A stretch of DNA of 64,000 nucleotides from Candidatus Tokpelaia sp. JSC189 (GTDB lineage: Bacteria > Pseudomonadota > Alphaproteobacteria > Rhizobiales > Rhizobiaceae): contig QENA01000012.1 of assembly GCA_003331045.1 (NCBI GenBank), positions 1 through 64,000 of the forward strand, read 5' to 3'. Below the pieces are notes generated by a model that had not been told where the DNA came from, made no database searches, and was given only the letters and a program-made list of their open reading frames with translations. Each line of letters opens with the position of its first letter. Position 1 is the stretch's first letter. The position numbers were made by a program, and so were the translations under genes. Shown one piece after another: positions 18,384 to 28,755 of this stretch.

Positions 18384-19514
18384 TTATTCTGATTGAATAT
18401 AACGCCGTTCATAACGATGGCCAAATGACGTCAGAATTTCATAAGGAATAGTGTCTGCATCACGGGCAATATCTTCAAGCATCTGGTTTGGGCCAATCAA
18501 TTCAACAAGATCGCCGCGTTGGGGGCCTTTTCTGCCGAGAGTTGTTATATCAAGCATCATCGAATCCATGGAAATTCTGCCGATTATTGGTAAGCGCCTA
18601 CCGGCGAAGTATGCTGCACCGCGATTACCAAGTGAACGATGCCAGCCATCTGCATAGCCAACAGCAAGTGTTGCTATCTGAGTCGGGTATTTTGTCAGGA
18701 AAGTGCCACCGTAACCGATTTTCAGGCCTGCCGGTACACTACGTGTCTGAATAACCCTTGCTTTAAGCTGGACAACAGGCTGGAGACGAGAAGGAGTTTG
18801 CCCATGTGGATCAATACCGTAAAGGGCAATTCCCGGGCGGACAAGATCAAACCTATAGTCCTTTCCCAGATAAACAGCAGCTGAATTGGCAAAACTTACG
18901 TGGGCAGTAGGCAGTTTTTTTAGCAGCTTTTTTAAGGTGATCAATTGTGTATAATTCATATTATTGGCAGAATCATCACTGCATGCGAGATGACTCAGAA
19001 TATAGTAGATATCAGCAAGATTGAAAATTTCAGGATCTGCAACCAGCTGTTTTATTTCTTTTATATCAAGGCCAAGTCGGCACATACCGGTGTCAATTTG
19101 CAGCATTGCCGGCAGTTTCTCTCTGCGTTTTCGGCAAAGGTCACCCCATGCCTCAATAGAAGAGAGAGAGTTCAGAACAGGAATAAAACCCGCATCTGCG
19201 GTTGTAGTTTCCATCCCTGGGTGGATATCATTCAAAATGGCAATTGTCGCATCAGGTGACAGGAGAGGTTTGAGCTGAAGCGCTTCAATAAGCTGCGCTA
19301 CAAAAAATAAGCGGCAGCCTGCTTTATAAAGAGCGGGAGCTGCTTGCGCCGCGCCGATGCCATAGGCGTCGGCTTTAACAATGGCTGCAGTTCTAGCAGG
19401 TTTGGCCTCAGCGCATAAGCGGCGATAGTTGTCTTGCAATGCATCAAGATCAATAATTAGTAGACCCCCCGCAGCACCGCTATCAATGTTGTCAGAATCA
19501 AAATTATTGTTCAT
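18384..19514 (-). CDS. alr: Alanine racemase
   Basis: A PLP enzyme that interconverts L- and D-alanine, giving D-Ala for peptidoglycan. The 376-residue product has the PLP lysine K47 in IVKADAYGIG and the second catalytic base Tyr268 in KIGYGGTF; GRISMDSMMLDIT is also family-typical. The first 18 residues are a low-complexity Asn/Asp/Ser-rich extension. A dadA relic follows directly, so this may descend from the catabolic dadX form. As no other racemase is visible here, it is likely essential. Confidence 0.94.
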   Translation of the reverse strand: MNNNFDSDNIDSGAAGGLLIIDLDALQDNYRRLCAEAKPARTAAIVKADAYGIGAAQAAPALYKAGCRLFFVAQLIEALQLKPLLSPDATIAILNDIHPGMETTTADAGFIPVLNSLSSIEAWGDLCRKRREKLPAMLQIDTGMCRLGLDIKEIKQLVADPEIFNLADIYYILSHLACSDDSANNMNYTQLITLKKLLKKLPTAHVSFANSAAVYLGKDYRFDLVRPGIALYGIDPHGQTPSRLQPVVQLKARVIQTRSVPAGLKIGYGGTFLTKYPTQIATLAVGYADGWHRSLGNRGAAYFAGRRLPIIGRISMDSMMLDITTLGRKGPQRGDLVELIGPNQMLEDIARDADTIPYEILTSFGHRYERRYIQSE

Positions 19515-20179
19515 TTCATGACCTGTCGGATCATATTTCTATTTCAATGATAAAATATAATCGGACATTCTTTGAATGTTATCAATAATATTTATATTAT
19601 CAGATAATTTACAAAACTTCTCTTTATATGCGATAGCTGGCGAGATTTCTTCTCGCCAGCTAGTGGGCACATCAATTATCAAAAACACTACAGGTCGGCT
19701 ACTTCCCCTTTGCTACATCTTATCCAACTCTCTGGAAATTATATCAAACACCAGTCACCTCTCCCTTTAATTTTTTCTATGGCAAGCAGAATTTGGCCAT
19801 CGCTAGATTGCATACTGGCAAAATCAGTAGGAGTTTGTGGAAACGGCGTAACAATACTCTGTCCTGCTATTCAGCATCCGTTCTTCACGGCAAGGTTTTT
19901 AAAATTATTGATTTCAAGAACAACAGATATTTTTTCAATCCTAGACTCAAAATTCTGAAAGATAGTACTGTTTTTTCCTTTCTTTATAAGACCTTAATCG
20001 CTTATGACATAAAATGTTATTAAAATTATATCTATATTCTGAAGGAGGGCTTGCTTGACTTGGGATATTTTCAATTTTATCTGCACCAGAATCAAATATT
20101 CCGAGTGTCTCAGAGAAATGGCCCACCAATATTTGAAATGGTCGCTTGATCATAGTTTTTGACTTTAGCAGGACACAGA
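19515..20179. other. Gene-free stretch between alr and the permease relic
   Basis: Frames of 60-80 codons occur on the plus strand (19576-20023) without any motif I recognise. CTCGCCAGCTA/TAGCTGGCGAGATTTCTT lies around 19635-19661 as a short inverted repeat (AGCTGGCGAG/CTCGCCAGCT). Upstream of alr it could act as a terminator or attenuator, but the placement relative to a T-tract is poor. Confidence 0.35.
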
Positions 20180-21480
20180 TAACAGATTCTCTTTACGGGA
20201 TTTACGATAAACTCGAGCCGCTGGTCGTTTTTTTCTGCCTTCCAGCACCTTCTGGCTATTATTGTCCCGACTGTAACACTGCGTTTTCTAATATGTGCTG
20301 CAATTGGAGTCAACCCGCGTGATACATCTATGATTCTATCAATGTCGCTGGTGATTTCTGGCATCGCCACTTTTGTGCAGTGTTACAAATTTGGGTTGCT
20401 TGGCGCTGACCTGTTGTGATTATACAGAGAACAAACTAATCTTATCAGCCCGCTTATATTGGCGGCACATTGATGGTAAAATCTGGGACACTGATTGCAC
20501 AGGTCATAGCAACAATTTTCGGCGTTGTTATGACGGGTTCCTTTATTGAAATGGGTATTTCGTGAATCTTGCCTTTTGTCAGACGCGTGATAACACCGCT
20601 TGTTACCAGTATTGTGGTGCTTATTATCGGTCTTTCTCTTATCAAGGAAGGACTGGTAAGTATGGGCGGCGGTTATGGCACAAGGCAGTTTTCCAGTCCG
20701 CAAAATCTTTTGCTTTCTACCACAGTACTACTTCTTATTATCGTTTTTAATCGCCTATCCGTTTTGTGGGTGCGTTCAAGTGCTGCCATGCTTGCCCCCT
20801 CTTTGCTAGTTGTCGGTTACAGGGTGGCAGTGGGGGCTTGGGTGACTTGATTTTCGGCGCTTAGGTAGCATGGTTTCAAATTCCTTCAAAAAAATTTCCC
20901 GTGAGCCCCTGCAGGGGCCTGTGTGGGTGAATCGCATACGCGGTGGGATTTTGGTCAATGGTATTAATTCACTGCTTGCAGGTTTTTTAATACATTTCCA
21001 AGCTGCATTTTCGTGCAAAATAATGGTATTATCCAGCTGACAGGAGAGGCAAGCCAGTTATACTGGTTTATGGATTGATGTGATCCTTGTTATTATGGGG
21101 TTTGTTCCAGTCTTTGCCGGAAGCAGCTCTTGTTGGTGCCACTATTATCATGTTTGGCTCTGTTGCTGCTTCCGGCATCAATATTTTATCGAGCACTCAG
21201 CTTGATCGTCGTGCCCTGCTGATTAATTGTGGTATCATTGGCCGTTGGTTTTGGCATATCGCAGGTGCTTGAATTTATTCACCAGATTCCTGCATCCATG
21301 CAGATCATAATTCGGTCAGCTTTTTCTGTTTTTGATATCAGTGATGTTCTGGCATTTTTGTTGGCTATTCCGCAGCTTGTGCTTCATATTCTGGGCTCAA
21401 GCCTTGCTACTGGTGGCTTGTGCGCCATTCTACTTAACCTTTTTATTCCTGAAATAGAAAGATTCAAATCCGCTGGGTAA
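20180..21480 (+). pseudogene. NCS2-family purine permease pseudogene (uracil/xanthine type)
   Basis: A broken nucleobase:cation symporter-2 gene is readable in shifting frames: GIYDKLEPL, then after a shift at a T-run FSAFQHLLAIIVPTVTL and SLVISGIATFVQ. Later come GGTLMVKSGTLIAQVIA, TPLVTSIVVLIIGLSLI, VWVNRIRGGILVNGINSL, QNNGIIQLTGEASQ, and FQSLPEAALVGATIIMFGSV followed by AASGINIL. The order and spacing match a complete XanP/UacT-like permease (about 430-450 residues). At least four frameshifts and several stops make it dead. The good preservation of the motifs suggests fairly recent loss. Confidence 0.85.
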
Positions 21481-21507
21481 AATAAAACCGGTTTCTTCTA
21501 TTACCTA

Positions 21508-22299
21508 TCATATGGGTTTTTTAAGAGTTTTCATCAATGCGTTATGGATAAGCTCATTTCCTGCAACAATGTTTCGGTTGGCAAAAATATTTTGCCCGCC
21601 TTGGCTATCAGAAACAAAGCCACCTGCTTCCCGTACCATCAGAATACCGGCTGCCATATTCCAAGGCTGAAGATCATGTTCCCAGAAACCGTCAAGCTGC
21701 CCGGCGGCGACATAGGCAAGATCAAGCGCTACAGCCCCCATGCATCGGATGCCCGCAACTTCTGCCATGACATTACGCAATTCAACAAGATAACGGCCAT
21801 GCCTGTCGCATCCTAAGTGCGGTACGCTGGTACCGATAACACTCTCAGCGAGCTTGCGGCGGCCGGCAATGCGCAGACGACGGTCATTTAAAAAGGCACC
21901 ACTACCGCGTTCTGCTGTAAAAAGCTCATCGATTGCCGGATTATAGATAACACCTGCAACCACCTGCCCCTGTCGTTCTAGACTGATAGATATGGCAAAA
22001 AATGGTATAGCATGTAAAAAATTCATTATACCATCAAGCGAGTCAACAATAAAACAATGCTGATCGTCATTTCCTGTGATTTCCCCTCCTTTTTTCATTA
22101 GAAAGCTGTAATCAGGCCTTGCACGCTGCAGCTCATTATATATAGTGTTCTCAGCACGCTTCTCAGCTTGGCTGACATAATTAGCCGGACCTTTTAGTGA
22201 AACCTGCAGATTCTGTACCTCACCAAAATCACGAGCAAGAAAACGGCCTGCTTTTATAGCAGCTTGAACCATCACATTCATTCTTGCCGAGCGGGCCAT
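21508..22299 (-). CDS. suhB: Inositol monophosphatase-like protein with altered metal site
   Basis: A 263-residue SuhB/inositol-monophosphatase homologue. The start at 22299 has AGGAT upstream and matches the family start MARSARMNVMVQAA. The usual metal ligands are damaged. The EE of the FLMEE motif reads KK (K69, K70). DPLDGTTNF reads DSLDGIMNF (D86 and D89 kept, Thr lost). The PWD motif reads PWN (N214). ADRAE reads AEKRAE. The fold-defining parts, such as GVIYNPAIDELF and LDLAYVAAG, are well kept. It is probably inactive as a phosphatase, or works in another way; SuhB in E. coli also acts in rRNA antitermination. efp lies upstream, as in other rhizobia. Confidence 0.88.
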   Translation of the reverse strand: MARSARMNVMVQAAIKAGRFLARDFGEVQNLQVSLKGPANYVSQAEKRAENTIYNELQRARPDYSFLMKKGGEITGNDDQHCFIVDSLDGIMNFLHAIPFFAISISLERQGQVVAGVIYNPAIDELFTAERGSGAFLNDRRLRIAGRRKLAESVIGTSVPHLGCDRHGRYLVELRNVMAEVAGIRCMGAVALDLAYVAAGQLDGFWEHDLQPWNMAAGILMVREAGGFVSDSQGGQNIFANRNIVAGNELIHNALMKTLKKPI

Positions 22300-22512
22300 A
22301 TCATTTATCCTGTATAAAAATACCTTACAATTGGACGGGACCATCTGGCCGGAAAATCATCTATCAAGTGCAGAAATCCGATTACTATTCTAATAGAACA
22401 AAAACCAGAAACGTTCGAAACTATTTTCAGATTTATTTGAAAGATAGTCCAAGTCTTTAATTTTTTTGTATTATCTCGTCCGCTTCGATGAGATATCAAA
22501 CTGGGAAATATT

Positions 22513-23076
22513 TCAGTCTGCACGACGTAGGTAGGCAATTTCATTGGTATCAACAATAATACGTTCGCCTGATTCAATAAAAGGGGGTACAAGAATGCGG
22601 ATGCTGTTTTCCAGTATAGCAGGCTTGTAGGAAGAAGCCGCAGTCTGTCCCTTGACTACGGGATCAGCTTTGGTAATTGTTAGCACAATCTGATCCGGCA
22701 ACGAAATACCAATAGGCCTGTTCTCATAAAGTTCAACCGTTACCGTCATACCATCCTGTAGAAATACAGCGCGGTCACCGATAAAATCCTTCTGGAGCTC
22801 AAGCTGTTCATAAGATTGCGAATCCATGAATACAAGTACACTGTCCTGTTCATAAAGAAACGTGAAATCCTTCTGTTCAAGACGCACTTTTTCCACGGTC
22901 TCGGCGGCCCGGAAACGTTCATTCAGTTTTGTGCCATCAAGCAGATTCTTCAATTCCACTTGATTGAAAGCACCGCCCTTTCCGGGTTTGACCGCATTGC
23001 ATTTGACAGCAATCCACAGGTTACCACCATGTTCAATCACATTGCCTGGCCGAATCTCATTGCCATTGATTTTCAT
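22513..23076 (-). CDS. efp: Elongation factor P
   Basis: EF-P enters the ribosomal E site and relieves stalling at polyproline. The 187-residue protein starts [13 protein letters not shown] and shows the KOW-like N domain with the modifiable lysine K33 in KPGKGGAF, two OB domains, and GERIIVDT near the end. Start chosen by homology; a longer frame to 23157 adds 27 residues without homology. Lysine 33 suggests lysylation by EpmA, whose gene is not visible in the window. suhB follows on the same strand. Confidence 0.94.
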   Translation of the reverse strand: MKINGNEIRPGNVIEHGGNLWIAVKCNAVKPGKGGAFNQVELKNLLDGTKLNERFRAAETVEKVRLEQKDFTFLYEQDSVLVFMDSQSYEQLELQKDFIGDRAVFLQDGMTVTVELYENRPIGISLPDQIVLTITKADPVVKGQTAASSYKPAILENSIRILVPPFIESGERIIVDTNEIAYLRRAD

Positions 23077-24458
23077 AGATTTTGTCCATCTTAGATCATG
23101 AATGAAACAAACCATTTTAATTACTTCTCCAAGATCATAAAAATGGGCAGGACGCAAGAAAAAATGACAATTTATTCGGGCTCTTACGAGTTTATAAGCA
23201 GTATTTCTATACCTTTTGGGGTATATTCCAACTGGTACAGTATTGCCGTTTTGGGTGCTATTTTCGGTAACGCAGCGGGCAATCTCGTTGTATCTTCAGC
23301 CAATATCTGGCTTGTCTGCTAAGCGACATTAGCGTTTTCGGCAACGGCGTCTTTACAGAAACCATTTGAGCCTGATATCAAAACGCTCATCACGGGCTGC
23401 ATTGTCCATAAGAATCTGTCCATAATAAAATAAGCGACGAGAATATCGGAATCGATCGCCTTCCTAATATATTCTTGGCTTTTTTGCGTTTGGCAATATG
23501 GATGCCATTGAACATATTGATATCATAATGCAGCTGGACCTGCGGGTCACCTGTCTCTGCTATACGACCATATCAGTGTTATAGTGCTGTTGCATTGTTA
23601 CATCTTCAGGCTATTTCATTGCACTTTCAAAGATTATTTATTTTAAAGTATCCTTCTAGGTATTGCAGGGAAAATCAAAGTTCTCCCCTTTGATCGGTTC
23701 ATTTGGTTATGAATTTTGCAGGGTTTTCTGCCGGTGATTAGGCAAAGATCTTCGTCCTGTTTAAGAGAACGCTAATCAGGAAAAGTCGAGTGACGTATTT
23801 CGTCAGCCTCAATCTCCAACCGCCAGTGCATTTTCATCCACAAATCCGTATGGTTTAGCAAAAGGCCTGTAGCGTGTTTTCTGCCACAAAAACAGCTTAT
23901 CCCGCCACAATAACACTTTTGCCAGATTATTGCTAGTCTATACAATGCAAGGTAATTTTTCATTTAAGGTCCCTCTATATTCGCCAACGCTTAGGATTAT
24001 GCGGGTATCGGTTTCTTAATCTTTGCCTAGTTTGCCGAAAAAATATAATCGGGCTGCATCTCATCTATTTCCGTTGCGCTGTGATAGTCGGGCAGGTTAC
24101 CATAGGGCCAAAATCATGGCCGGCCTGTGCTTTTTTCTAGAATGCTCTCTAGATCCTGATTGCTGCCTTCAAGATGCAGGTCATCTACTTTCATCATCTT
24201 GCAATCCAACTATCTTTAGCAAAGGTCGCTAAAGAAATGGCATCCTAAATAAAAAGGAACCAATCTTTCAGCTTTTATTCATCCGCTTTACAACACGAAA
24301 CTCTTCCTGCGGGTTCTCCGCAATATTTTCAATCCGGAAGGAAAATTGATCATAATTCTTATTAAGATAAGATTCTTTTTCTGCTTTTATATCTCTAAAT
24401 TAAAGTAGGTCGTACAATATCATGGCAATTTTTGGAGTTTTTGGATTTGAGCCAGTTC
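23077..24458. other. 1.4-kb gene-free stretch between efp and opgC
   Basis: No gene is recognised. Small frames occur (plus 23098-23322, 24023-24232; minus 23772-23963), none with a familiar motif. In some rhizobia efp is next to the EF-P modification genes epmA and epmB. I looked for their class II lysyl-tRNA-synthetase or radical-SAM motifs and could not find them. Eroded coding DNA is the likely content. Confidence 0.4.
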
Positions 24459-25673
24459 ATGCATGTTGACATACGTTTGCATTCTAGACGTGATACACGG
24501 ATCGACGTTTTTCGGGCGCTAGCACTGTTAACGATATTTATAAACCATGTTCCAGGCACGATTTTTGAAAGTATTACGTATAAGCATTTTGGCTTTTCCG
24601 ATTCTACCGAGGCTTTTGTATTAATATCCGGTATCTCTGTTGGGCTTGCTTATGGTGCAAAATATCATGTTGACAACCGTCTGATGCTTACATTGAAAAT
24701 GTGGCGCAGAGCATTTGTGCTTTATTCGGCCCATATTCTGACGACATTTGCGACACTAAGTATTTTCTGCGGCGCTGCAATTTTTATGCACTGTCCGGAA
24801 TTTTTATCAAGAATTAACATCAACCCTGTTATTAACGAACCGGCAAAAGCACTGTTCGGTATTGTAGTGCTTGGCCACCAACTCGGTTATAACAATATTT
24901 TACCGCTTTATATGGTGCTGATGTTTATAGTGCCACTGATGCTATATCTCGCCAGTAAAAATCTCAAACTGTTGCTTATGCTGTCAGGTGCGCTTTATTT
25001 TTTTGCAGGTGTCTACCAGCTTGCACCACCTAATTACCCGACAAAGGGTTTATGGTTTCTCAATCCGTTATCATGGCAGTTCCTGTTTGTTATTGGTCTT
25101 GCGACAATGATATATATCAGACAGGGTGGTGATTTGCCGCGCCATCCTCTGCTGTTAATTGCTGCAATTGCCTATCTTGTTATGTCACTTGTTTGGGTAC
25201 GGTGCGGTTTCTGGTGGATTGATACATCCATGGGGTTCCCGCGTACATTGACCGGCTTTAATAAAACCTTTGTTTCCTTACCGCGTCTTGTGCATATTCT
25301 AGCGCTTGCGTATGTGATTGCTATCATTCCGGCTATTTCTGATCGGATGCGTTTCAGTGTATATCATCCGCTAGCAATCTTGGGTAAGTACAGCTTGCCC
25401 GTTTTCATTGCTGGTACAATTCTAGCCATGATGGCCCAGATATTAAAGAAAGTTAATCCTGGAGGGATTCCTTATGATACACTTCTGATTGCCACCGGCA
25501 TTGTTGTGCAGTTTGCATTAGCCTATTATCTGGAATGGCTGGGCATGATTGGTTGGCGAAATAGACAGGTTGTACCTACAGTTTCTGCTGATGTAGTGAT
25601 ACTGGCAGGTTCTCTTAATCTCGGAAATACCGCAAGGGTTGGAGAGAAAGCACTTGATGGTGCTAATGGATGA
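24459..25673 (+). CDS. opgC: OpgC-family membrane acyltransferase
   Basis: A multi-pass inner-membrane protein of the OpgC (MdoC) acyltransferase family, which adds succinyl groups to periplasmic glucans. The 404-residue product begins with RRDTRIDVFRALALLTIFINH, whose Arg-Asp and His are typical of the acyltransferase-3 fold. SDSTEAFVLISG follows, and then about ten hydrophobic helices. Start is uncertain: ATG 24459 is preferred to TTG 24432. No glucan synthase (ndvB/cgs) is in the window, so the acceptor is inferred from the family only. Confidence 0.82.
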   Translation: MHVDIRLHSRRDTRIDVFRALALLTIFINHVPGTIFESITYKHFGFSDSTEAFVLISGISVGLAYGAKYHVDNRLMLTLKMWRRAFVLYSAHILTTFATLSIFCGAAIFMHCPEFLSRININPVINEPAKALFGIVVLGHQLGYNNILPLYMVLMFIVPLMLYLASKNLKLLLMLSGALYFFAGVYQLAPPNYPTKGLWFLNPLSWQFLFVIGLATMIYIRQGGDLPRHPLLLIAAIAYLVMSLVWVRCGFWWIDTSMGFPRTLTGFNKTFVSLPRLVHILALAYVIAIIPAISDRMRFSVYHPLAILGKYSLPVFIAGTILAMMAQILKKVNPGGIPYDTLLIATGIVVQFALAYYLEWLGMIGWRNRQVVPTVSADVVILAGSLNLGNTARVGEKALDGANG

Positions 25674-25888
25674 GGATGTAAGGTCAAATCTTGGCACTTT
25701 CTAGTGTTGAACCGGTTACTAACTTTGATTTACTAGGCTTTTAGAACCATTCAATTGCCATTGTATCATATTCTGTGAACTATTTATGTTGTCTGCGTAG
25801 AAGAATAATGGCTTCTTACTGAGATCGGTGAGATGGATTATGTTCTTTGTCATCATGATAATCTTAAAAGTTACAGAAAAAGTCCAAG

Positions 25889-26334
25889 ATGAGTCTGCAT
25901 TCTTCAAAATCTGACAATATGGTAGTGCTGGTTGAGCATGAAGTTTTTGCTGCATCATTTAAAGAGCTTTATATCTATGGTATAAAATTGATTAACGAAG
26001 CGAGTGATTATTTCAGTGGTGAGGGAACGGGAATCGTAGGTTCATTGGAGGGAGAAGCAGCTGATTTTTATTCCAGTGAGGCCAAGAACCTGAATTACAG
26101 GCTCATGCAGGCTGCCTCATGGCTGTTGTTGGAGCGTGCCACCATGAGCAGAATATGACAGCGGATATGCTGGCACGTGAGAAGAAGAAGGTGGTATTGG
26201 ATGTAAAGCCGGCTATGTATGATCATCCAGTCTGGGATGTGCTACCGGAGTGTTTTCGAAAACTTTCTGAAGAATCATTGCGATTTGTCAAGCAAGTGCA
26301 TTATCTGGAAAGTGAGAGCCACTCCCCTGAATAG
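25889..26334 (+). pseudogene. rcdA: rcdA/DUF1465 gene split by a frameshift
   Basis: The DUF1465 family includes RcdA, which helps deliver CtrA to ClpXP in Caulobacter. Frame one (from ATG 25889) carries the N-terminal helices and the conserved LMQAASWLLLERA, then hits TGA at 26156. The adjacent frame continues the protein: HHEQNMTADMLAREKKKV, then VWDVLPECFRKL and SEESLRFVKQVHYLE, ending at 26334. A single-base change around 26133-26140 (gtgccaccatg) would restore one reading frame of about 148 codons. Both halves are otherwise undamaged, so this is either very recent loss, a sequencing error, or programmed shifting. Confidence 0.75.
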
Positions 26335-26472
26335 GTTGGTAACCACAGAAATTCTGTTAGTCAACAGCTTTCTAAGCTGAAGGATGTTTTTAACAGTAAG
26401 CCGCAGATCTTGGTTTTTCTTTTGTTCATATTCGACTGTAATTGAATGGAAATAGCGATTACAATTTGTGCT

Positions 26473-27000
26473 ATGATAGAAATGATTCGCATCATTGGAG
26501 TAGATCCCGGTTTGCGACGGACCGGTTGGGGGATTATTGAAATCACTGGTAGTCGATTGCAATTTATTGCAGCAGGAACGGTGAGATCTGACGATAAATG
26601 CGCACTTGCTGCGCGGCTTTGCCAATTGCATGAAGGATTATCACAGGTACTGCAATCTTATATGCCACATGAAGCTGCAGTTGAGCATACCTTTGTCAAT
26701 AAGGATGCAACAGCGACACTTAAATTGGGCCAAGCACGCGGTATTGCTCTGCTAGTTCCGGCACAGGCAGGGCTTGATGTTGCTGAATATGCCCCGAATA
26801 CTGTTAAAAAAGCGGTTATCGGTGTAGGACATGGGGAAAAGAAGCAAATTCATATGATGGTGAAAGTATTGATGCCGCGTGCAGTTTTTGACACAACTGA
26901 TGCAGCTGATGCTCTTGCAGTTGCCATTTGCCATGCCCACAGCAGGCAGGCCAAAGCATTTTCAGCAAGGATAGAGGGGCTTCTACATCCGAAAATATGA
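26473..27000 (+). CDS. ruvC: Holliday junction resolvase RuvC
   Basis: RuvC cuts Holliday junctions symmetrically. The 175-residue product starts [16 protein letters not shown], containing the first catalytic Asp. [20 protein letters not shown] contains the Glu, and [16 protein letters not shown] the closing acidic pair. The ATG at 26473 fits the family; an upstream start at 26446 is possible. ruvA follows after 85 bases, ruvB overlaps ruvA. Confidence 0.95.
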   Translation: MIEMIRIIGVDPGLRRTGWGIIEITGSRLQFIAAGTVRSDDKCALAARLCQLHEGLSQVLQSYMPHEAAVEHTFVNKDATATLKLGQARGIALLVPAQAGLDVAEYAPNTVKKAVIGVGHGEKKQIHMMVKVLMPRAVFDTTDAADALAVAICHAHSRQAKAFSARIEGLLHPKI

Positions 27001-27085
27001 TAAAATTCAAGGACTAAAATAGTCCCATAATCAGAATGAAACTAAGCGTTTCCTGTCATTTGCAAGGTAAGATGAAGGTGATGGC

Positions 27086-27700
27086 ATGATCGGTAAACTC
27101 AAAGGTTTTCTTGAAGATATTGGCGATGGTTATATCATCATCGATGTGCAGGGTGTCGGTTACATGGTTTATGTGACAGCGCGCATACTAGGCAGTTTGC
27201 CTGAGATGGGACAATCTGTAACATTTTTTATTGAAACGCAGGTACGAGAAGATGCTATCCGTCTTTTTGGCTTTTCTTCAAGGCTTGAACAGGGATGGTT
27301 TCGCCTGCTGCAGAATGTTCAGGGTATCGGGGCCAGAGTTGCTCTTGCCGTCCTTGGTACTTTGGGGACAGAAGAACTTGCCTCTGCCATTGCCTTGTGT
27401 GATACGACAACTATCTGCCGTGCACCCGGGGTAGGAAAAAAGGTAGCGGAACGGATTGTGACCGAACTTAAGAACAAGGCACCTATCTATTCTAGCGGAA
27501 TGATGGCGATCATCGGTGCTGTGGGTACTGGAGGGCAAGGTGTACAGGCATCGGTGGCAGATGCAGTTTCTGCCCTTTGCAATTTGGGATATTCTTATGA
27601 GTTGGCAGCCAATGCTATCGCAGAAGCCCTAAAAACCGCTGGAGAAGGAGTGGATTCAGCAAAATTGATACGGTTTGGCCTTAGAGAGCTTTCAAAATGA
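27086..27700 (+). CDS. ruvA: Holliday junction helicase subunit RuvA
   Basis: RuvA binds four-way junctions as a tetramer and loads RuvB. The 204-residue product has the N-terminal OB domain (MIGKLKG), helix-hairpin-helix segments [18 protein letters not shown] and [17 protein letters not shown], and the C-terminal three-helix domain that contacts RuvB ([13 protein letters not shown]). Its stop overlaps the RuvB start by four bases (ATGA), implying coupled translation. Confidence 0.95.
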   Translation: MIGKLKGFLEDIGDGYIIIDVQGVGYMVYVTARILGSLPEMGQSVTFFIETQVREDAIRLFGFSSRLEQGWFRLLQNVQGIGARVALAVLGTLGTEELASAIALCDTTTICRAPGVGKKVAERIVTELKNKAPIYSSGMMAIIGAVGTGGQGVQASVADAVSALCNLGYSYELAANAIAEALKTAGEGVDSAKLIRFGLRELSK

Positions 27701-28755
27701 GCAAAGTGATAGATAACTCTGACCGCTTTATTTCGGCAGAGAAAATGTTTGAGGATGCTGATGTGTCGCTGCGACCCCATGCATTAGGCGATTTTGTCGG
27801 TCAAGAGGCTGCACGGGCTAACCTGCGGGTGTTTATTGAGGCAGCGATCAAGCGCAATGAGGCGCTTGATCATGTGCTCTTTGTCGGGCCACCAGGGCTT
27901 GGCAAGACAACGCTTGCCCAGATCATGGCAAAGGAGTTAGGGGTTAACTTTCGTTCAACCTCAGGGCCGGTTATTGCCAAAGCCGGAGATTTGGCAGCGC
28001 TACTGACTAATTTGGAAGAGCGGGATGTGCTTTTTATCGATGAAATTCACCGGCTTAATCCAGCCGTTGAGGAAATTCTTTATCCGGTAATGGAAGATTT
28101 TCAGCTTGATCTGATTATCGGGGAAGGGCCGGCAGCCCGTTCAGTCAAAATTGATCTTGCACGGTTTACGCTTGTTGCGGCGACAACAAGGCTTGGGCTA
28201 CTGACGACGCCACTGCGCGATCGTTTCGGTATTCCTGTGCGGCTTCAGTTCTATACAGTTGAAGAGCTGGAATATATTGTTCGCCGCGGAGCACGTATTT
28301 TGCAGATGTCGGTTTCCGATGATGGTGCCCGGGAAATTGCCCGCCGGGCACGTGGAACGCCACGTATTGCTGGACGCTTGTTACGGCGTGTACGTGATTT
28401 TGCACTGATTGCCTGCAAAGCGATTATTAATCAACAGATTGCTGATGAAGCCTTGTCACGTCTTGAGGTAGATGCTCTTGGTCTTGATTTGCTTGATAGG
28501 CAATATCTGCTGATGATTGCTGAAAATTTTGGTGGCGGCCCGGTTGGCATTGAAACAATTTCGGCAGGTTTGTCAGAACCACGTGATGCTATCGAGGATA
28601 TTATTGAGCCTTATCTTATTCAACAGGGTTTTATTCAAAGAACACCGCGTGGGCGTATGCTTACAGTCAATGCTTGGAAGCATCTGGGGCTAGTCGCACC
28701 TGAAACTAAGAAAGGAATGCAATCCCGATTATTTGAAAACGATGACATTAAATGA
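27697..28755 (+). CDS. ruvB: Holliday junction branch-migration ATPase RuvB
   Basis: The AAA+ motor of branch migration. The 352-residue product shows [13 protein letters not shown], Walker [10 protein letters not shown] (64-72), Walker B FIDEIHR (112-118), the sensor [17 protein letters not shown] with the arginine finger, and a C-terminal winged helix ([11 protein letters not shown]). It overlaps ruvA at its start, and the start of the following ybgC relic overlaps its last codons. Confidence 0.96.
   Translation: MSKVIDNSDRFISAEKMFEDADVSLRPHALGDFVGQEAARANLRVFIEAAIKRNEALDHVLFVGPPGLGKTTLAQIMAKELGVNFRSTSGPVIAKAGDLAALLTNLEERDVLFIDEIHRLNPAVEEILYPVMEDFQLDLIIGEGPAARSVKIDLARFTLVAATTRLGLLTTPLRDRFGIPVRLQFYTVEELEYIVRRGARILQMSVSDDGAREIARRARGTPRIAGRLLRRVRDFALIACKAIINQQIADEALSRLEVDALGLDLLDRQYLLMIAENFGGGPVGIETISAGLSEPRDAIEDIIEPYLIQQGFIQRTPRGRMLTVNAWKHLGLVAPETKKGMQSRLFENDDIK

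Noticed and set aside
21455..21480. T-loop-like string attcaaatcc suggesting a tRNA
   Set aside because: It is part of the permease relic and no acceptor or anticodon stem can be formed; no tRNA was found anywhere in the window.
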